Shown here piece by piece: positions 51,846 through 61,510 of a stretch of DNA of 64,000 nucleotides (its first letter is position 1; each line of letters begins with the position of its first letter). The DNA is taken from the NCBI RefSeq assembly GCF_000024125.1, contig NC_013222.1:2582501-2646500 (forward strand), in the 5' to 3' direction. Under the pieces are notes generated by a model that saw only the letters and a list, made by a program, of their open reading frames with translations, made no database searches and was not told the DNA's origin. The DNA comes from Robiginitalea biformata HTCC2501. GTDB taxonomy: Bacteria > Bacteroidota > Bacteroidia > Flavobacteriales > Flavobacteriaceae. A program made the position numbers and the translations under genes.

Positions 51846-52586
51846 CTAAAACAGGTAATCCCGGACAACTTCCGGGACCAGGATCTTATCGATCCGGTAG
51901 ATATAGCCATTGGAAGCCTCCAGAACAGCGAGGTCCATGTAGGATTTCCGCAGGAATCCGTCCATCACATACCAGCCTTTGGCATCCTGGCCTACCCAGA
52001 TAGTTTCGCCGGCAAGTAACGTGGGGATTTGCCCTTCAGTCAATTGCCCGACAGCAATCGACCGGGATGCAACATGATAGGCCACCAGCTGCTGAATCGC
52101 CTCCTTTTCCAGGGATGACTCAAAATCGGCAAAGCCGTTATACGGATCGCCCAAGCTCTCAAAAAGCTCGTCAATGGCTGCATTGGTCGGGGCAAATACC
52201 GTATAATCCCCCCCGGTATCTGCCAATAATTCATGCAACTCGGGGGAAATTACCATGGCTTCCACAAACCGGGCCAGGTCCTGCTGATCCTTGAGCAGCT
52301 CGCTCAGAAGCGGTAAATCGTCCCGAGCCGTATCCGGATCAGATGCTGAACCGGTTGACCCTTCGGCATTTCCGGAGCCTTCATTATTGCCGGATTCCGC
52401 TTCCCGGCCGGAATCTTCGTCTGCATGCTCACCGCCTTCCACCTCCCCGCTTCCTGCGTTCTCTGTGGTTGGGGCCTCAATATAAAGCGTGTCCTCCGGG
52501 TTTGTCCCGTCTGAGCAGCCGGTAATAACAAATGCCGCTATCAGGCAGCATACAAAAGGTAATAGTCTGTACCACATAATTTTCAC
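51846..52586 (-). CDS. Fasciclin-domain lipoprotein
   Basis: A 246-aa lipoprotein (lipobox ITGC, Cys24). A low-complexity Gly/Ser/Glu linker (about residues 43-90) separates the anchor from a fasciclin (FAS1) domain (about 95-245) with TVFAPTNAAIDELF. FAS1 domains mediate adhesion or binding at cell surfaces. GTG at 52586 overlaps the cytochrome peroxidase stop as GTGA; ATG at 52577 is the alternative. Third gene in a PhoX, peroxidase, FAS1 series on the minus strand. Confidence 0.82.
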   Translation of the reverse strand: MKIMWYRLLPFVCCLIAAFVITGCSDGTNPEDTLYIEAPTTENAGSGEVEGGEHADEDSGREAESGNNEGSGNAEGSTGSASDPDTARDDLPLLSELLKDQQDLARFVEAMVISPELHELLADTGGDYTVFAPTNAAIDELFESLGDPYNGFADFESSLEKEAIQQLVAYHVASRSIAVGQLTEGQIPTLLAGETIWVGQDAKGWYVMDGFLRKSYMDLAVLEASNGYIYRIDKILVPEVVRDYLF

Positions 52587-54493
52587 AGGTTGGGTGATTG
52601 CTTTTGTTTGGCGTCCGGGGAAGGTGGCAGGTCGTCCAGGGTCCGTATAAATGCGGTCAGGTCGGAAATTTCCCGAGCCGTGAGCTGCAATTCGTCAAAT
52701 GGGAGCGTTTGGTGCTCCAGGTCGAATCCCAGGCCTGTGCCCCCGCCGAGGTTGTAGAATTCGATGACCTGCTCCAGCGTGGCATACACGCCGTTGTGCA
52801 TGTAGGGCGCCGTTTGGGCCGCATTTCGCACCGTTGGGGTTTTGAACATCCCCAGGTGGATGGGTTCCTCAAATTGGGTATAAAAGCCCGGGTCCGCATC
52901 CCAGGCGGCATTGGCCGCAGTTTCCGGGACGCCAATCACTTCTTTTTCAGTTTCCAGGAAAAATGGCGGCACGGTCCCGTTGGTGAGTGGCAGGAAATGA
53001 CAGGTTGCGCAAAGCGCTTTGCCTGAAAACAGGTTGAATCCGCGTATTTCCGATTCGGTTAATGTGGTTTCTTCCCCGCGAATATTCCGATCGAAACGGG
53101 AATCCATCCCGGTTAGCGTACTGATATAGGCCGATAGCGCCTTGATAACTTCCCGGTTTCGGGTGGGTACGCCTGAATAGGCTTCCTCAAAGAGGCGTAT
53201 ATAGGACGTGTCCTGTAAGATGGCATCCGAAAAGGTATGGACACCGCTGTCAAACTCCTTTTCATTTGTAAATACGGAACGGATTTGTGCCATAATATCA
53301 TCTGAGCGGCCATCCCAGAAAAATGCCTGCTGGAAGATTGAATTCACCAATGTGGGCGTGTTTCGTTCCAGGGGCAGGCCAACGTTATCCGGACTGGCAA
53401 CCCGGCCATCTGCCCATGCCTGTTCGGGCAAATGGCAGGATGCACAGGACATGGTTCCGGATTTTGACAGATTGGGGTCGTAAAAGAGTTTTTCACCCAG
53501 AAGTACCTGGGCATCCGTAATCCGGCTATTATTAACCGGCATAAAAAAAGACGCATTGAAGCTGTCCGGCTCAAAAAATGTTGGGGCGTCCATATTAAAT
53601 GGCCCCGCTTCTTCCCCGTCCCAAAGTCCGCTGGCCTTGCGAATGGCAACCCAGGCACGCATCATCGGATTGAAACGGTCCCTGAGGAATTCATACCGGT
53701 TAAAGGCCATAAAATCCCTGCCCGATCGCAGGTAAGCAACAGCATCCTGAAGCGCACTCACAAACCTGTCGTCCAGGCCAGGCTCCGTCTGCCGGATTTG
53801 GCGTTGCAGGACGATTTCATATACCTGCAGCATACTTTCCAGGGAAACTGCTGCTTCATCCAGCCCCCATAAGCTCACCGGCGTATCAAACCCGGTAATA
53901 GATAAACTGGCCACACGCATGAGTTGCTGGTGCTGGGAAATAAAATACCGTTTGGGGGTCGGGGGGTGTTTTCGTATATAGCCCAATAAATTTCGCAAAA
54001 GTCCCCGGGTAATCCGGATCTCTTGATAGAGCGCCCCAGGGTATGTTTCGCCTTCAAATAGCGTTTCCTCAACCTTTTGTAAACCCAGGGGTTGCAGTAC
54101 CCGCTGACTGTCGTCGGTGAAAACCGGCAGGGCCGGACCGTTGGCCCGATGCCCAATCTCCGGGTTGAGATAGGAGCCGTAGGCCTCTGCTCTTTTAAAC
54201 GCCCGCCTCGCCTCGCGGAAAACGCTGCGCAGGACAGCTGAATCGGTGGTTTTGGATGCATGCAACACAGCCATTGAATCCAATAGTCGAATGGCTGTCT
54301 CCATTTGCCGTGCATAGTAGGCCTGCGCCCCACCCCATGGATATTCATCTGAAAAATTGTCGGTGGTGGGAGCCGGAACCGATAGGTCTGCTACTCCGGC
54401 TGCCGTACCGTGCAGGGAAGAAGGGCCTTCGCCGCATCCCCAAAGTAAAAAGGCACAGGCAGGCAAAGTTAAATACAGAAGGAGTCTGTACAT
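52583..54493 (-). CDS. Di-haem cytochrome c peroxidase lipoprotein with imelysin-like N-terminal half
   Basis: A 636-aa lipoprotein (lipobox LWGC, Cys20). Residues about 25-250 are helical and resemble imelysin/EfeO-type proteins. The rest resembles MauG/cytochrome c peroxidase, with two haem-binding motifs CASCH (about residue 348) and CATCH (about residue 497). CCP-type enzymes reduce hydrogen peroxide using cytochrome c; MauG relatives modify proteins. ATG at 54493 leaves a lipoprotein signal peptide, whereas an upstream start at 54559 would not. A terminator-like hairpin separates it from the upstream PhoX gene. Confidence 0.8.
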   Translation of the reverse strand: MYRLLLYLTLPACAFLLWGCGEGPSSLHGTAAGVADLSVPAPTTDNFSDEYPWGGAQAYYARQMETAIRLLDSMAVLHASKTTDSAVLRSVFREARRAFKRAEAYGSYLNPEIGHRANGPALPVFTDDSQRVLQPLGLQKVEETLFEGETYPGALYQEIRITRGLLRNLLGYIRKHPPTPKRYFISQHQQLMRVASLSITGFDTPVSLWGLDEAAVSLESMLQVYEIVLQRQIRQTEPGLDDRFVSALQDAVAYLRSGRDFMAFNRYEFLRDRFNPMMRAWVAIRKASGLWDGEEAGPFNMDAPTFFEPDSFNASFFMPVNNSRITDAQVLLGEKLFYDPNLSKSGTMSCASCHLPEQAWADGRVASPDNVGLPLERNTPTLVNSIFQQAFFWDGRSDDIMAQIRSVFTNEKEFDSGVHTFSDAILQDTSYIRLFEEAYSGVPTRNREVIKALSAYISTLTGMDSRFDRNIRGEETTLTESEIRGFNLFSGKALCATCHFLPLTNGTVPPFFLETEKEVIGVPETAANAAWDADPGFYTQFEEPIHLGMFKTPTVRNAAQTAPYMHNGVYATLEQVIEFYNLGGGTGLGFDLEHQTLPFDELQLTAREISDLTAFIRTLDDLPPSPDAKQKQSPNL

Positions 54494-54513
54494 AAGGCTC
54501 GTTTTATGTATTG

Positions 54514-54539
54514 AAAAGCCCCCATGCGCAGATGGGGGC
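54514..54539 (-). terminator. Hairpin between PhoX and peroxidase genes
   Basis: Minus strand GCCCCCAT-(6)-ATGGGGGC then TTTT lies in the 70-nt gap between the PhoX stop and the peroxidase start. It may end or attenuate readthrough between two co-directional genes. Confidence 0.6.
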
Positions 54540-54563
54540 CATTTCGGTGATTGATTCAAGCAA

Positions 54564-56090
54564 TTATCGGGGAAGCCCCTTCAAAATAACGATCTGCGAC
54601 CCCTGGTCGTCTTCGCGCGCTCCCGCTTCGAGGGCATCGGCCCGGGTTTCCATATCGTGGCCATCCAGGCCTTTGAAAGCATCGCTTTCCCAATAGTGTG
54701 GCTGCAAGGCCAGCAGGAAAGTGCCGGGTATCCCCACCTTATCAGAAATGTCGGTTAGCGCCCCAAACTCCCCGCTCAAACCTGTACTCCCGGTAGGATC
54801 CAGTTCCTGCCGCACTTCGAGCTCCAGAACCACCTTGGCATTGTTGCCGTCCAAATCGGTCTGATAGATGTAGGCTGCATGGCCCCTGTCAAAACTGTTC
54901 GGGTCTTCCTGTAAATAGATATAGTTTTCGGTTACGGCGATATTGTCCGGGCTTTGAAGCAGCGGCAGGTTCCCATCCATGTTGTTGGTATCCGTATTCC
55001 CGCTGATTATCTGGGTGAGCTTGCCGGAGAGCGGGTTTTGCGGGTCCAGCTGCAGGCGATAGGCTGTACCCCAGTCATTATAAGTGCCCCGGCCAGGACC
55101 GCGGCCAGTGACAGCGACAAATACATTTCTGCCATTCGCGTCGTTGCCTTTTTGGTAATCCACATCTTCCACACGCATGAATGCGGTGGCCCCTACGGCA
55201 ATACAGGCTTCCTCCATTTCATCCTTGGTAAGGGCTGCCCCATCCGCTATTTCTACAAACTCCACATCGTAGGTAATTCCGAAATCCAGTTCTCCCTCGT
55301 TGTGAACAATCCCCGCTTCGCAGGTCATTTTACCACCATTGCCATCGGAGATTTCTTTCAGGCGAAGTACATATATTTTCCCGCCGGATAAATCCGCATC
55401 TCCATTTTCGGATAGGTACATGGTAATCTGGCCTTCCGAATTGCTGGAGTCATCGTCCCCGCCGATGATGACTGTTTTACCCGGGTACGCATTCTTTGGA
55501 AGGGGTACGGCATTCTCCCAGGAAAATTCGCCCAGGGCGTCCAACCCGAAATCGGCCGTGGGCGTTGGATTGGCCGTGTAGGGATCGATACCCTTTACGT
55601 CGTAGTTAAAACTTTCTGAAGCCGAGAGGAACAGGTCCTGGGATCCGCCATGGATGGAACTTTCCCACATGGTACCGGAACATTGGCGGGCAAAATCGTC
55701 CACGCCCGAATTGAGCAAATACTCCCCGGTTAAGGGATTCAGATTTTTGTCCAGATGGATGCGGGCCACTGCGTAATCGTCCTCGCAGTTGACGATATAG
55801 ATATAGCCATCGCCATTTTCGAGGAATCCGGCACCGTCGGCGGCACCCGCCAATTGGAAACCGTTATCCAGGATATCCGTGGTACTCAGCAGGGAATAGG
55901 CCGAAACCTGTGAGAACTCCGGCCGGATACTAACCAGTGGGGTGAGTCCGGATTTGTTTTCGAAAAGGGTGCCTTCCGGGCTGTCGTCCGAACCATGACC
56001 TCCGCCATCGCCGAGGAAATCGTCCAGTTTGGAACAGGAAGTAAAAAGAAGGAGTCCTGCTCCCAGTGCTGCTTTCAGGTGTGCTTTCAT
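54564..56090 (-). CDS. PhoX-like (DUF839) lipoprotein
   Basis: A 508-aa lipoprotein (lipobox FTSC, Cys19) with the beta-propeller signature of PhoX-type alkaline phosphatases: MRVEDVDYQKGN, SPDNIAVTENYIYLQEDPN and the acidic, Asp/Asn-rich calcium-binding segments such as GGDDDSSNSEG. It has no Tat twin-arginine signal; it is exported as a lipoprotein. Activity as a phosphatase is inference. The reason it precedes a peroxidase and a fasciclin lipoprotein is unknown. ATG at 56090. Confidence 0.78.
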   Translation of the reverse strand: MKAHLKAALGAGLLLFTSCSKLDDFLGDGGGHGSDDSPEGTLFENKSGLTPLVSIRPEFSQVSAYSLLSTTDILDNGFQLAGAADGAGFLENGDGYIYIVNCEDDYAVARIHLDKNLNPLTGEYLLNSGVDDFARQCSGTMWESSIHGGSQDLFLSASESFNYDVKGIDPYTANPTPTADFGLDALGEFSWENAVPLPKNAYPGKTVIIGGDDDSSNSEGQITMYLSENGDADLSGGKIYVLRLKEISDGNGGKMTCEAGIVHNEGELDFGITYDVEFVEIADGAALTKDEMEEACIAVGATAFMRVEDVDYQKGNDANGRNVFVAVTGRGPGRGTYNDWGTAYRLQLDPQNPLSGKLTQIISGNTDTNNMDGNLPLLQSPDNIAVTENYIYLQEDPNSFDRGHAAYIYQTDLDGNNAKVVLELEVRQELDPTGSTGLSGEFGALTDISDKVGIPGTFLLALQPHYWESDAFKGLDGHDMETRADALEAGAREDDQGSQIVILKGLPR

Positions 56091-56275
56091 AATTTCAAGA
56101 GAGGTTATTTGTTAAATGCTTCTCAAAATTACGGGCTGCACCCTGCAAAGTACGTAAAGCAAAAAGTGTCTTTACTTGACGATTATATCAACCAAACGTT
56201 AAAAATATTAATTGAATGTTAGTAGTTCGGGACGTTAGCTGAACTTAATGTAAACCCCATTGTCAATAACCCGGC

Positions 56276-57424
56276 TCACCCCCCGAAACCGTAGCCTTCC
56301 GGGATGTCTAGCGGTATGGTCCGCCCTCCCTCGCGGATCGAACGGTAGATGGCCTCTACGATGATCATATCCCGGCGGCCCATTTCTCCCGGTGCCAAAT
56401 TCGGCGCCCCTTCCAGGACGTGGCGCGCAAAGTCGTCCATTTGCAGTTTTTGCTGGGATTCGTGTGGAAACTGGATGGGCCCGTCCGAGGTCCGGCCGCT
56501 GAGCGGGCCGTAGTTGTTTGCCGGCTGCAGTTCAAACCAGCCCGAATCGCAGGAAGCGTACATGCGGTTGGCGTTTGCGTTATGGGATGTCATCACCGAG
56601 CCGACAACGCCGCCTGGAAAGGTAAGCTGCGCCAGGATGGTTTCGTCCGTATCCTTGAAATATTCGGGCCGCGTACTGAATTCCTGTGCACTTACGGCCA
56701 CCGGGTTCCTCCCGCAGCCGTAAATACAGCTCTGGATGGCATAAACCCCCATATTCATCAATGCCCCACCGCCTGAAAGGGCTTTATCAAGCCGCCATTG
56801 ATCCGGGTTGCCCCTGGAGATATAGGCCGCTTCGCCCATGACGTATCGGACCTCCCCAAAGGTTTTCTCCCGTACCAGGCGCTTGACCTCCTGCGTATAG
56901 GGCTCCGAATGCAATCGGTAGCCCATGCCGAGTTTTACCCCCGCAACTTCACAGGCTTTGATAATCGCGTCGCACTCCGCTACGCTGATGCCCATGGGCT
57001 TTTCGCAAATGACGTGTTTCCCGGCCTGGGCCGCGCGGATAGCGTATTCCGCGTGCATGCTGTTGGGCAACACCACATAGACCGCATCGATAGCATCGTC
57101 CCCGGCAATGCTGTCAAAGTTTTCGTAGTTGTAGACGTGCTCCCCGGGGATGCCGTACTGGCTCATCCAGCGGGAAGCCTTGGAAGGCGTTCCGGTGACA
57201 ATTCCGGCCAGGTGGCAGTGGCGGGTTTCCTGCAGGGCCGGGGCCAGTTGGTAGGTGCTATAGCTTCCGAGCCCTACCAGGGCGATGCCCAGGCTCCCAT
57301 TCTCCTGCCCGGCCGCACCCATGCCGCAAGCCAGCGGCAGGTTGCCCATCAGGAATGTGCCGGCAACGCCCCGGGAGAACCGGTTGTTAAACGTACGGCG
57401 GGTAATAGATTCCATATCCTGCAT
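56276..57424 (-). CDS. Gfo/Idh/MocA-family oxidoreductase with Tat-type leader
   Basis: A 382-aa NAD(P)-dependent oxidoreductase. The N-terminus has TRRTFNNRF, a twin-arginine signal, followed by a hydrophobic stretch, so the enzyme is probably exported folded. The Rossmann part starts IALVGLGSYSTYQLAPAL, with CEKPMGISVAEC typical of glucose-fructose oxidoreductase relatives. The substrate is a sugar or related polyol by family, not by evidence here. An alternative ATG at 57415 begins MESITRRT and keeps the RR motif. Confidence 0.82.
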   Translation of the reverse strand: MQDMESITRRTFNNRFSRGVAGTFLMGNLPLACGMGAAGQENGSLGIALVGLGSYSTYQLAPALQETRHCHLAGIVTGTPSKASRWMSQYGIPGEHVYNYENFDSIAGDDAIDAVYVVLPNSMHAEYAIRAAQAGKHVICEKPMGISVAECDAIIKACEVAGVKLGMGYRLHSEPYTQEVKRLVREKTFGEVRYVMGEAAYISRGNPDQWRLDKALSGGGALMNMGVYAIQSCIYGCGRNPVAVSAQEFSTRPEYFKDTDETILAQLTFPGGVVGSVMTSHNANANRMYASCDSGWFELQPANNYGPLSGRTSDGPIQFPHESQQKLQMDDFARHVLEGAPNLAPGEMGRRDMIIVEAIYRSIREGGRTIPLDIPEGYGFGG

Positions 57425-57551
57425 TTTTTATAAAGATACTAAAGAACCGCTGAAAAGGCCCGGCCGGGAACGCCAATCGGGAATTCTCGCGGGTGGAGGG
57501 CGGCAACTTCCCAAAAAGCCTTATTTTTAGTTCGCTAATTCAAATACCGAC

Positions 57552-59042
57552 ATGACCAAAAAGACTACCCTGCTCCTGTTATTCCTCGCTGTATTTTCCA
57601 ACCTGGAAGGCCAGGAGCGCAAATTGCCCATCGATACCACCGTAGTCACCCAGCACAGCGTGACGATCAACGGCGAAAACATTTCCTATACCGCGGAAAC
57701 CGGTACGCAACCTGTATGGAATTCCACCGGGGACCCCATCGCTGCTCTTCATTATACCTATTATACCCGGAACAACGTCCGGGACCGGGCAGCGCGACCC
57801 CTGCTGATTTCCTTTAACGGGGGCCCGGGCTCCGGATCCGTCTGGATGCACCTGGCCTATACCGGGCCACGGGTGCTGAAGATCGACGACGAGGGGTATC
57901 CCATACAACCCTATGGCGTGGACGCCAACCCGTATTCTGTGCTGGATGTGACGGATATCGTATACGTGAACCCGGCCAATACGGGGTATTCCCGAACCAT
58001 CCCTGAAGAGGGAAAGGAAGTGGACCGGGAACACTTTTTCGGCATCAACGCGGATATCGCCTACCTGGCCGAGTGGTTGAACACCTTTGTGACGCGCCAC
58101 AATCGCTGGCGTTCGCCCAAGTATATCATCGGGGAGAGTTACGGGGGCACCCGGGTGATGGGATTGTCCCTGGCCCTGCAGAACCAGCAGTGGATGTACT
58201 TAAACGGCGTCATTATGGTATCCCCTGCCGATTACAAAGTCATCCGCGTGGGCGGCCCCGTGAGCAGCGCGCTGAACCTGCCCTATTACACCGCGGCGGC
58301 CTGGCACCATAAGGCGCTGCCTCCTGCACTCCAGCAAAAAGACCTGTTGGAAGTGTTGCCGGAATCCGAGGAGTTTACCATCAATACGCTGATCCCCGCA
58401 ATTGCCAAAGGCGGGTTTATCGAAGCCTCGGAGCGGCAGGCCGTGGCTGAGAAAATGGCCTATTACTCCGGGCTCGAGAAGAAGGACATCCTGGACCTGA
58501 ACCTGGACGTGCCCACCTCCTTTTTCTGGAAGGCCCTGCTGCGCGAAAAAGGGGGGTATACCGTCGGCAGGCTCGACAGCCGCTACCTCGGGATGGATAA
58601 GACGCTGGCGGGCATGCGCCCGGATTACAACTCCGAGATCACCTCCTGGCTGCATAGTTTCACCCCCGCCATCAATTACTACCTGCAGGAGGAATTGAAT
58701 TTTAAAACGGATATCAAATACAATATGTTCGGACCTGTCCACCCCTGGAACAATGAAAACGACAACACCCGGGACGACCTGCGCCAGGCGATGGCTCAAA
58801 ACCCTTATTTGAACGTGCTGGTACAGTCCGGATATTACGACGGAGCCACCACCTACTTCAACGCCAAATACACCATGTGGCAAGTAGACCCGAGCGGGCG
58901 GATGAAGGATCGGTTCGAATTCAAGGGCTATCGCAGCGGCCACATGATGTACCTGAGGCGGGAGGATTTAAAAAAGGCCAACGACGACCTGCGCAACTTT
59001 ATATTACGGACGCAAGCCGATGGAAAAAGTGCGAAATACTAA
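57552..59042 (+). CDS. S10-family serine carboxypeptidase-like protein
   Basis: A 496-aa secreted serine peptidase. A signal peptide occupies residues 1-20. The catalytic serine is in GESYGG (about residue 196), with the Asp and His expected near VQSGYYDGATTYFN and GHMMY. S10 enzymes remove C-terminal residues from peptides at acidic pH; bacterial members can be envelope enzymes. ATG at 57552 follows a TATTTTTA box at about 57519-57526, a loose -7 match. It is followed 12 nt later by a small secreted gene. Confidence 0.85.
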   Translation: MTKKTTLLLLFLAVFSNLEGQERKLPIDTTVVTQHSVTINGENISYTAETGTQPVWNSTGDPIAALHYTYYTRNNVRDRAARPLLISFNGGPGSGSVWMHLAYTGPRVLKIDDEGYPIQPYGVDANPYSVLDVTDIVYVNPANTGYSRTIPEEGKEVDREHFFGINADIAYLAEWLNTFVTRHNRWRSPKYIIGESYGGTRVMGLSLALQNQQWMYLNGVIMVSPADYKVIRVGGPVSSALNLPYYTAAAWHHKALPPALQQKDLLEVLPESEEFTINTLIPAIAKGGFIEASERQAVAEKMAYYSGLEKKDILDLNLDVPTSFFWKALLREKGGYTVGRLDSRYLGMDKTLAGMRPDYNSEITSWLHSFTPAINYYLQEELNFKTDIKYNMFGPVHPWNNENDNTRDDLRQAMAQNPYLNVLVQSGYYDGATTYFNAKYTMWQVDPSGRMKDRFEFKGYRSGHMMYLRREDLKKANDDLRNFILRTQADGKSAKY

Positions 59043-59054
59043 AAAGTTGATTCG

Positions 59055-59633
59055 ATGAAAACCCGGATGTTTTTTCTTATGGCCCTGATGGGGCTGCAAG
59101 CCATAACCGCCCAGAACATACCGCCTGCCGATTGGCAGATACGCACGGCCCTGCTTGCCGTACCGGAAGATTTCAGGGAAGGTGCCGCCGTACTGGGCTA
59201 TTCCCGGGACGGGACCCTGGTAACCCTGAAGGAAGGGACCAATGCGTATATCGCCCTGGCGGACGACCCCTCGGATGACCGGTTCTCAGCGGCTGCCTAT
59301 CACCGGGAATTGGAACCCTTTATGGCCCGGGGCAGGGAACTGCGCGCTCAGGGAAGGGACGGAAAGGAAATCTTCGATATCCGGGAAGAAGAGGTAAAGG
59401 CCGGGAAACTCGCCATGCCGGATAAGGCAACGCTTTGCGTATTCAGCGGTACGGTAGACGAATCCACCGGGGAAATCACCGACGGATATGTGCGCTATGT
59501 GTTTTATGTACCCTTTGCAACCGGGGAATCCACCGGGTTACCCACTACTCCGACCCCTCCCGGCCACGCCTGGCTCATGGACCCGGGTACGCATCGGGCG
59601 CATATCATGATCACGCCCCCGAAAAATGAGTAA
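59055..59633 (+). CDS. Secreted protein of unknown function
   Basis: A 192-aa protein with an N-terminal signal peptide (residues 1-19, FFLMALMGLQAITAQ). The mature part contains a helical first half (YHRELEPFMARGRELRAQG) and a beta-rich second half (EITDGYVRYVFYVPFATGES). No recognised family. It lies between a S10 peptidase and an SGNH hydrolase, all on the plus strand with short gaps, so it may belong to the same extracellular-enzyme group. Confidence 0.7.
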   Translation: MKTRMFFLMALMGLQAITAQNIPPADWQIRTALLAVPEDFREGAAVLGYSRDGTLVTLKEGTNAYIALADDPSDDRFSAAAYHRELEPFMARGRELRAQGRDGKEIFDIREEEVKAGKLAMPDKATLCVFSGTVDESTGEITDGYVRYVFYVPFATGESTGLPTTPTPPGHAWLMDPGTHRAHIMITPPKNE

Positions 59634-59685
59634 ACGACTAACAGTTGGCCTCTACCGGGGCCGGCCACTATCTGAACAGACTACC

Positions 59686-60393
59686 ATGAAAACACGGATA
59701 CCTGCTACACTGGTTTTATTCGCCTTATTCACTATCGGCAATTATCAACAGGCCGTTGCCCAGGACTGGGCAGACCTGGAACACTTCCGGGAAGCCAATA
59801 AGGCTTTGGCACCCCCGGCCCCCGGGGAAGACCGGGTAGTTTTTATGGGGAATTCCATCACCATCGGCTGGCTGCACAAAGTGCCGGAATTCTTTGAGGG
59901 CAAGCCTTATGTAAATCGCGGCATCAGCGGGCAGACCACCCCGCAGATGCTCCTGCGTTTCCGGCAGGATGTCCTGGACCTGAGCCCCAAAGTGGTGGTG
60001 ATTTTGGCCGGGACCAACGACATTGCCGGGAATACCGGCCCGATGACCCTGGAACAAATCCTCGACAATTTAAAGTCCATGGCGGAACTCGCCCTGGCCA
60101 ACGGGGTGGAACCCGTACTTTCATCGGTACTGCCCGCCTACGACTACCCCTGGCGTCCGGGTCTCCAACCGAATATCAAGATCCCGAAACTCAACGCCAT
60201 GATCAAAAATTATGCGGCCCTGAGTGGGATAGTCTACCTGGATTATTTCAGCGAAATGGCGGATTCCCGAAACGGGTTGGATAATACGTTGGCTACCGAC
60301 GAGGTCCACCCGACGGAAAAGGGGTATCGCATGATGGCTCCCCTGGCAGAAGCCGCCATTGCCAAAGCCCTGGCAAAAAGAGCTTCCCGCTAG
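59686..60393 (+). CDS. SGNH/GDSL-family hydrolase
   Basis: A 235-aa secreted hydrolase. The signal peptide covers residues 1-24. The four SGNH blocks are visible: GNSITIG (nucleophile serine), GISGQTTPQ, AGTNDIAG and DEVHPTEKG (Asp/His). Such enzymes deacylate sugars or esters; the substrate cannot be named. ATG at 59686 rather than 59626, as the former restores a proper signal peptide. Confidence 0.9.
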   Translation: MKTRIPATLVLFALFTIGNYQQAVAQDWADLEHFREANKALAPPAPGEDRVVFMGNSITIGWLHKVPEFFEGKPYVNRGISGQTTPQMLLRFRQDVLDLSPKVVVILAGTNDIAGNTGPMTLEQILDNLKSMAELALANGVEPVLSSVLPAYDYPWRPGLQPNIKIPKLNAMIKNYAALSGIVYLDYFSEMADSRNGLDNTLATDEVHPTEKGYRMMAPLAEAAIAKALAKRASR

Positions 60394-60450
60394 CCTATTC
60401 GGTTAGGGGTCCCCGGGCCCTGTGCAACCTGTATTTACCGACCCTGCCAC

Positions 60451-61464
60451 ATGCCTTTGAAACAGCCGCTGGTCAGCATATTGATGCCTTTCAGGAATAC
60501 CGGTCACTTTCTGGGTGAATGCCTGGATTCCATCGGCAGACAGTCCTACCCGCATTGGGAACTCCTGGCGGTGAACGACCATTCTTCCGATTCGAGCCGG
60601 GCCCTGTTAGAAGCAGCTGCACGCAACGACCCGCGCATCCTTGTCCAGGACAACCCGGGGTCCGGGATCATCCCGGCCCTCCGCAAAGCCTATGCCTCGA
60701 GTAGCGGCCAGTTGATAACCCGGATGGATTCCGACGATCGGATGGCCCCGGAACGACTGGGCACCATGTCCCGGCAACTCCTTGAATCCGGGAACGGACA
60801 CATAGCCCTCGGGCTGGTCCGATATTTTTCGGACCGGGGGATTTCGGATGGCTACGCCCGGTATGAGGCCTGGATCAACGGGCTTTCCCGGACGGGGTCC
60901 AACTTTACCGAGATCTACAAGGAATGCGTCATCCCCTCCCCATGCTGGATGGCCTGGCGTGAAGACCTGGACGCGTGCGGCGCCTTCCGGCCCGATCGCT
61001 ACCCGGAAGATTACGACCTCACCTTTCGTTTCTACGAAGCTGGGGTCAACTGCCTGCCTGCCTCGGAGGTCCTTCTCCATTGGAGGGATTACGATGCGAG
61101 GACCTCCCGCAATTCGGAACATTACGCCCAGAATTACTTTCTGGATATCAAAGTCCATTACTTTCTTAAAATCGACCGGGATCGTTCCAGGCCCCTGGTG
61201 CTTTGGGGGGCCGGGTTCAAGGGAAAAAAAATCGCCCGGCTGTTGCAGGAGGCCGGGGAGCCCTTTACCTGGGTTTGCGACAACCCCAGGAAAATCGGGA
61301 AGCGGATTTATGGGGTAATGCTCCGAGATTTCCGCGGCATCTCGGGGGTGGAAAGCCCGCAAAGCATCATCACCGTCGCCAACGACCAGGCGCAGAAGGA
61401 AATCCGGGAATTCCTGGAATCACTGGGCCATCAATCCGCCCGGGATTACTTTTTTTTCTGTTGA
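60451..61464 (+). CDS. GT2 glycosyltransferase fused to a Rossmann-type domain
   Basis: A 337-aa protein. Residues 1-235 form a GT-A family 2 glycosyltransferase (SILMPFRNTGHFLGECLDSI, NDHSSDSS, and the DSDD metal site near MDSDDRM). Residues about 243-337 begin LVLWGAGFKGKKIARLLQ, which looks like a Rossmann nucleotide-binding domain of PglD or related acetyltransferase type. The fusion is unusual and could couple glycosyl transfer to a second modification. The gene stands alone between an SGNH hydrolase and the BatA-type gene. Confidence 0.82.
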   Translation: MPLKQPLVSILMPFRNTGHFLGECLDSIGRQSYPHWELLAVNDHSSDSSRALLEAAARNDPRILVQDNPGSGIIPALRKAYASSSGQLITRMDSDDRMAPERLGTMSRQLLESGNGHIALGLVRYFSDRGISDGYARYEAWINGLSRTGSNFTEIYKECVIPSPCWMAWREDLDACGAFRPDRYPEDYDLTFRFYEAGVNCLPASEVLLHWRDYDARTSRNSEHYAQNYFLDIKVHYFLKIDRDRSRPLVLWGAGFKGKKIARLLQEAGEPFTWVCDNPRKIGKRIYGVMLRDFRGISGVESPQSIITVANDQAQKEIREFLESLGHQSARDYFFFC

Positions 61465-61510
61465 GCCGGACGATCACGAATTGGCTATATTTGGGGAATC
61501 AATCGCCACT

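Noticed and set aside
54493..54559. Longer start for the cytochrome peroxidase at 54559
   Set aside because: The extension would bury the lipoprotein signal peptide and contains the intergenic hairpin in its coding region.
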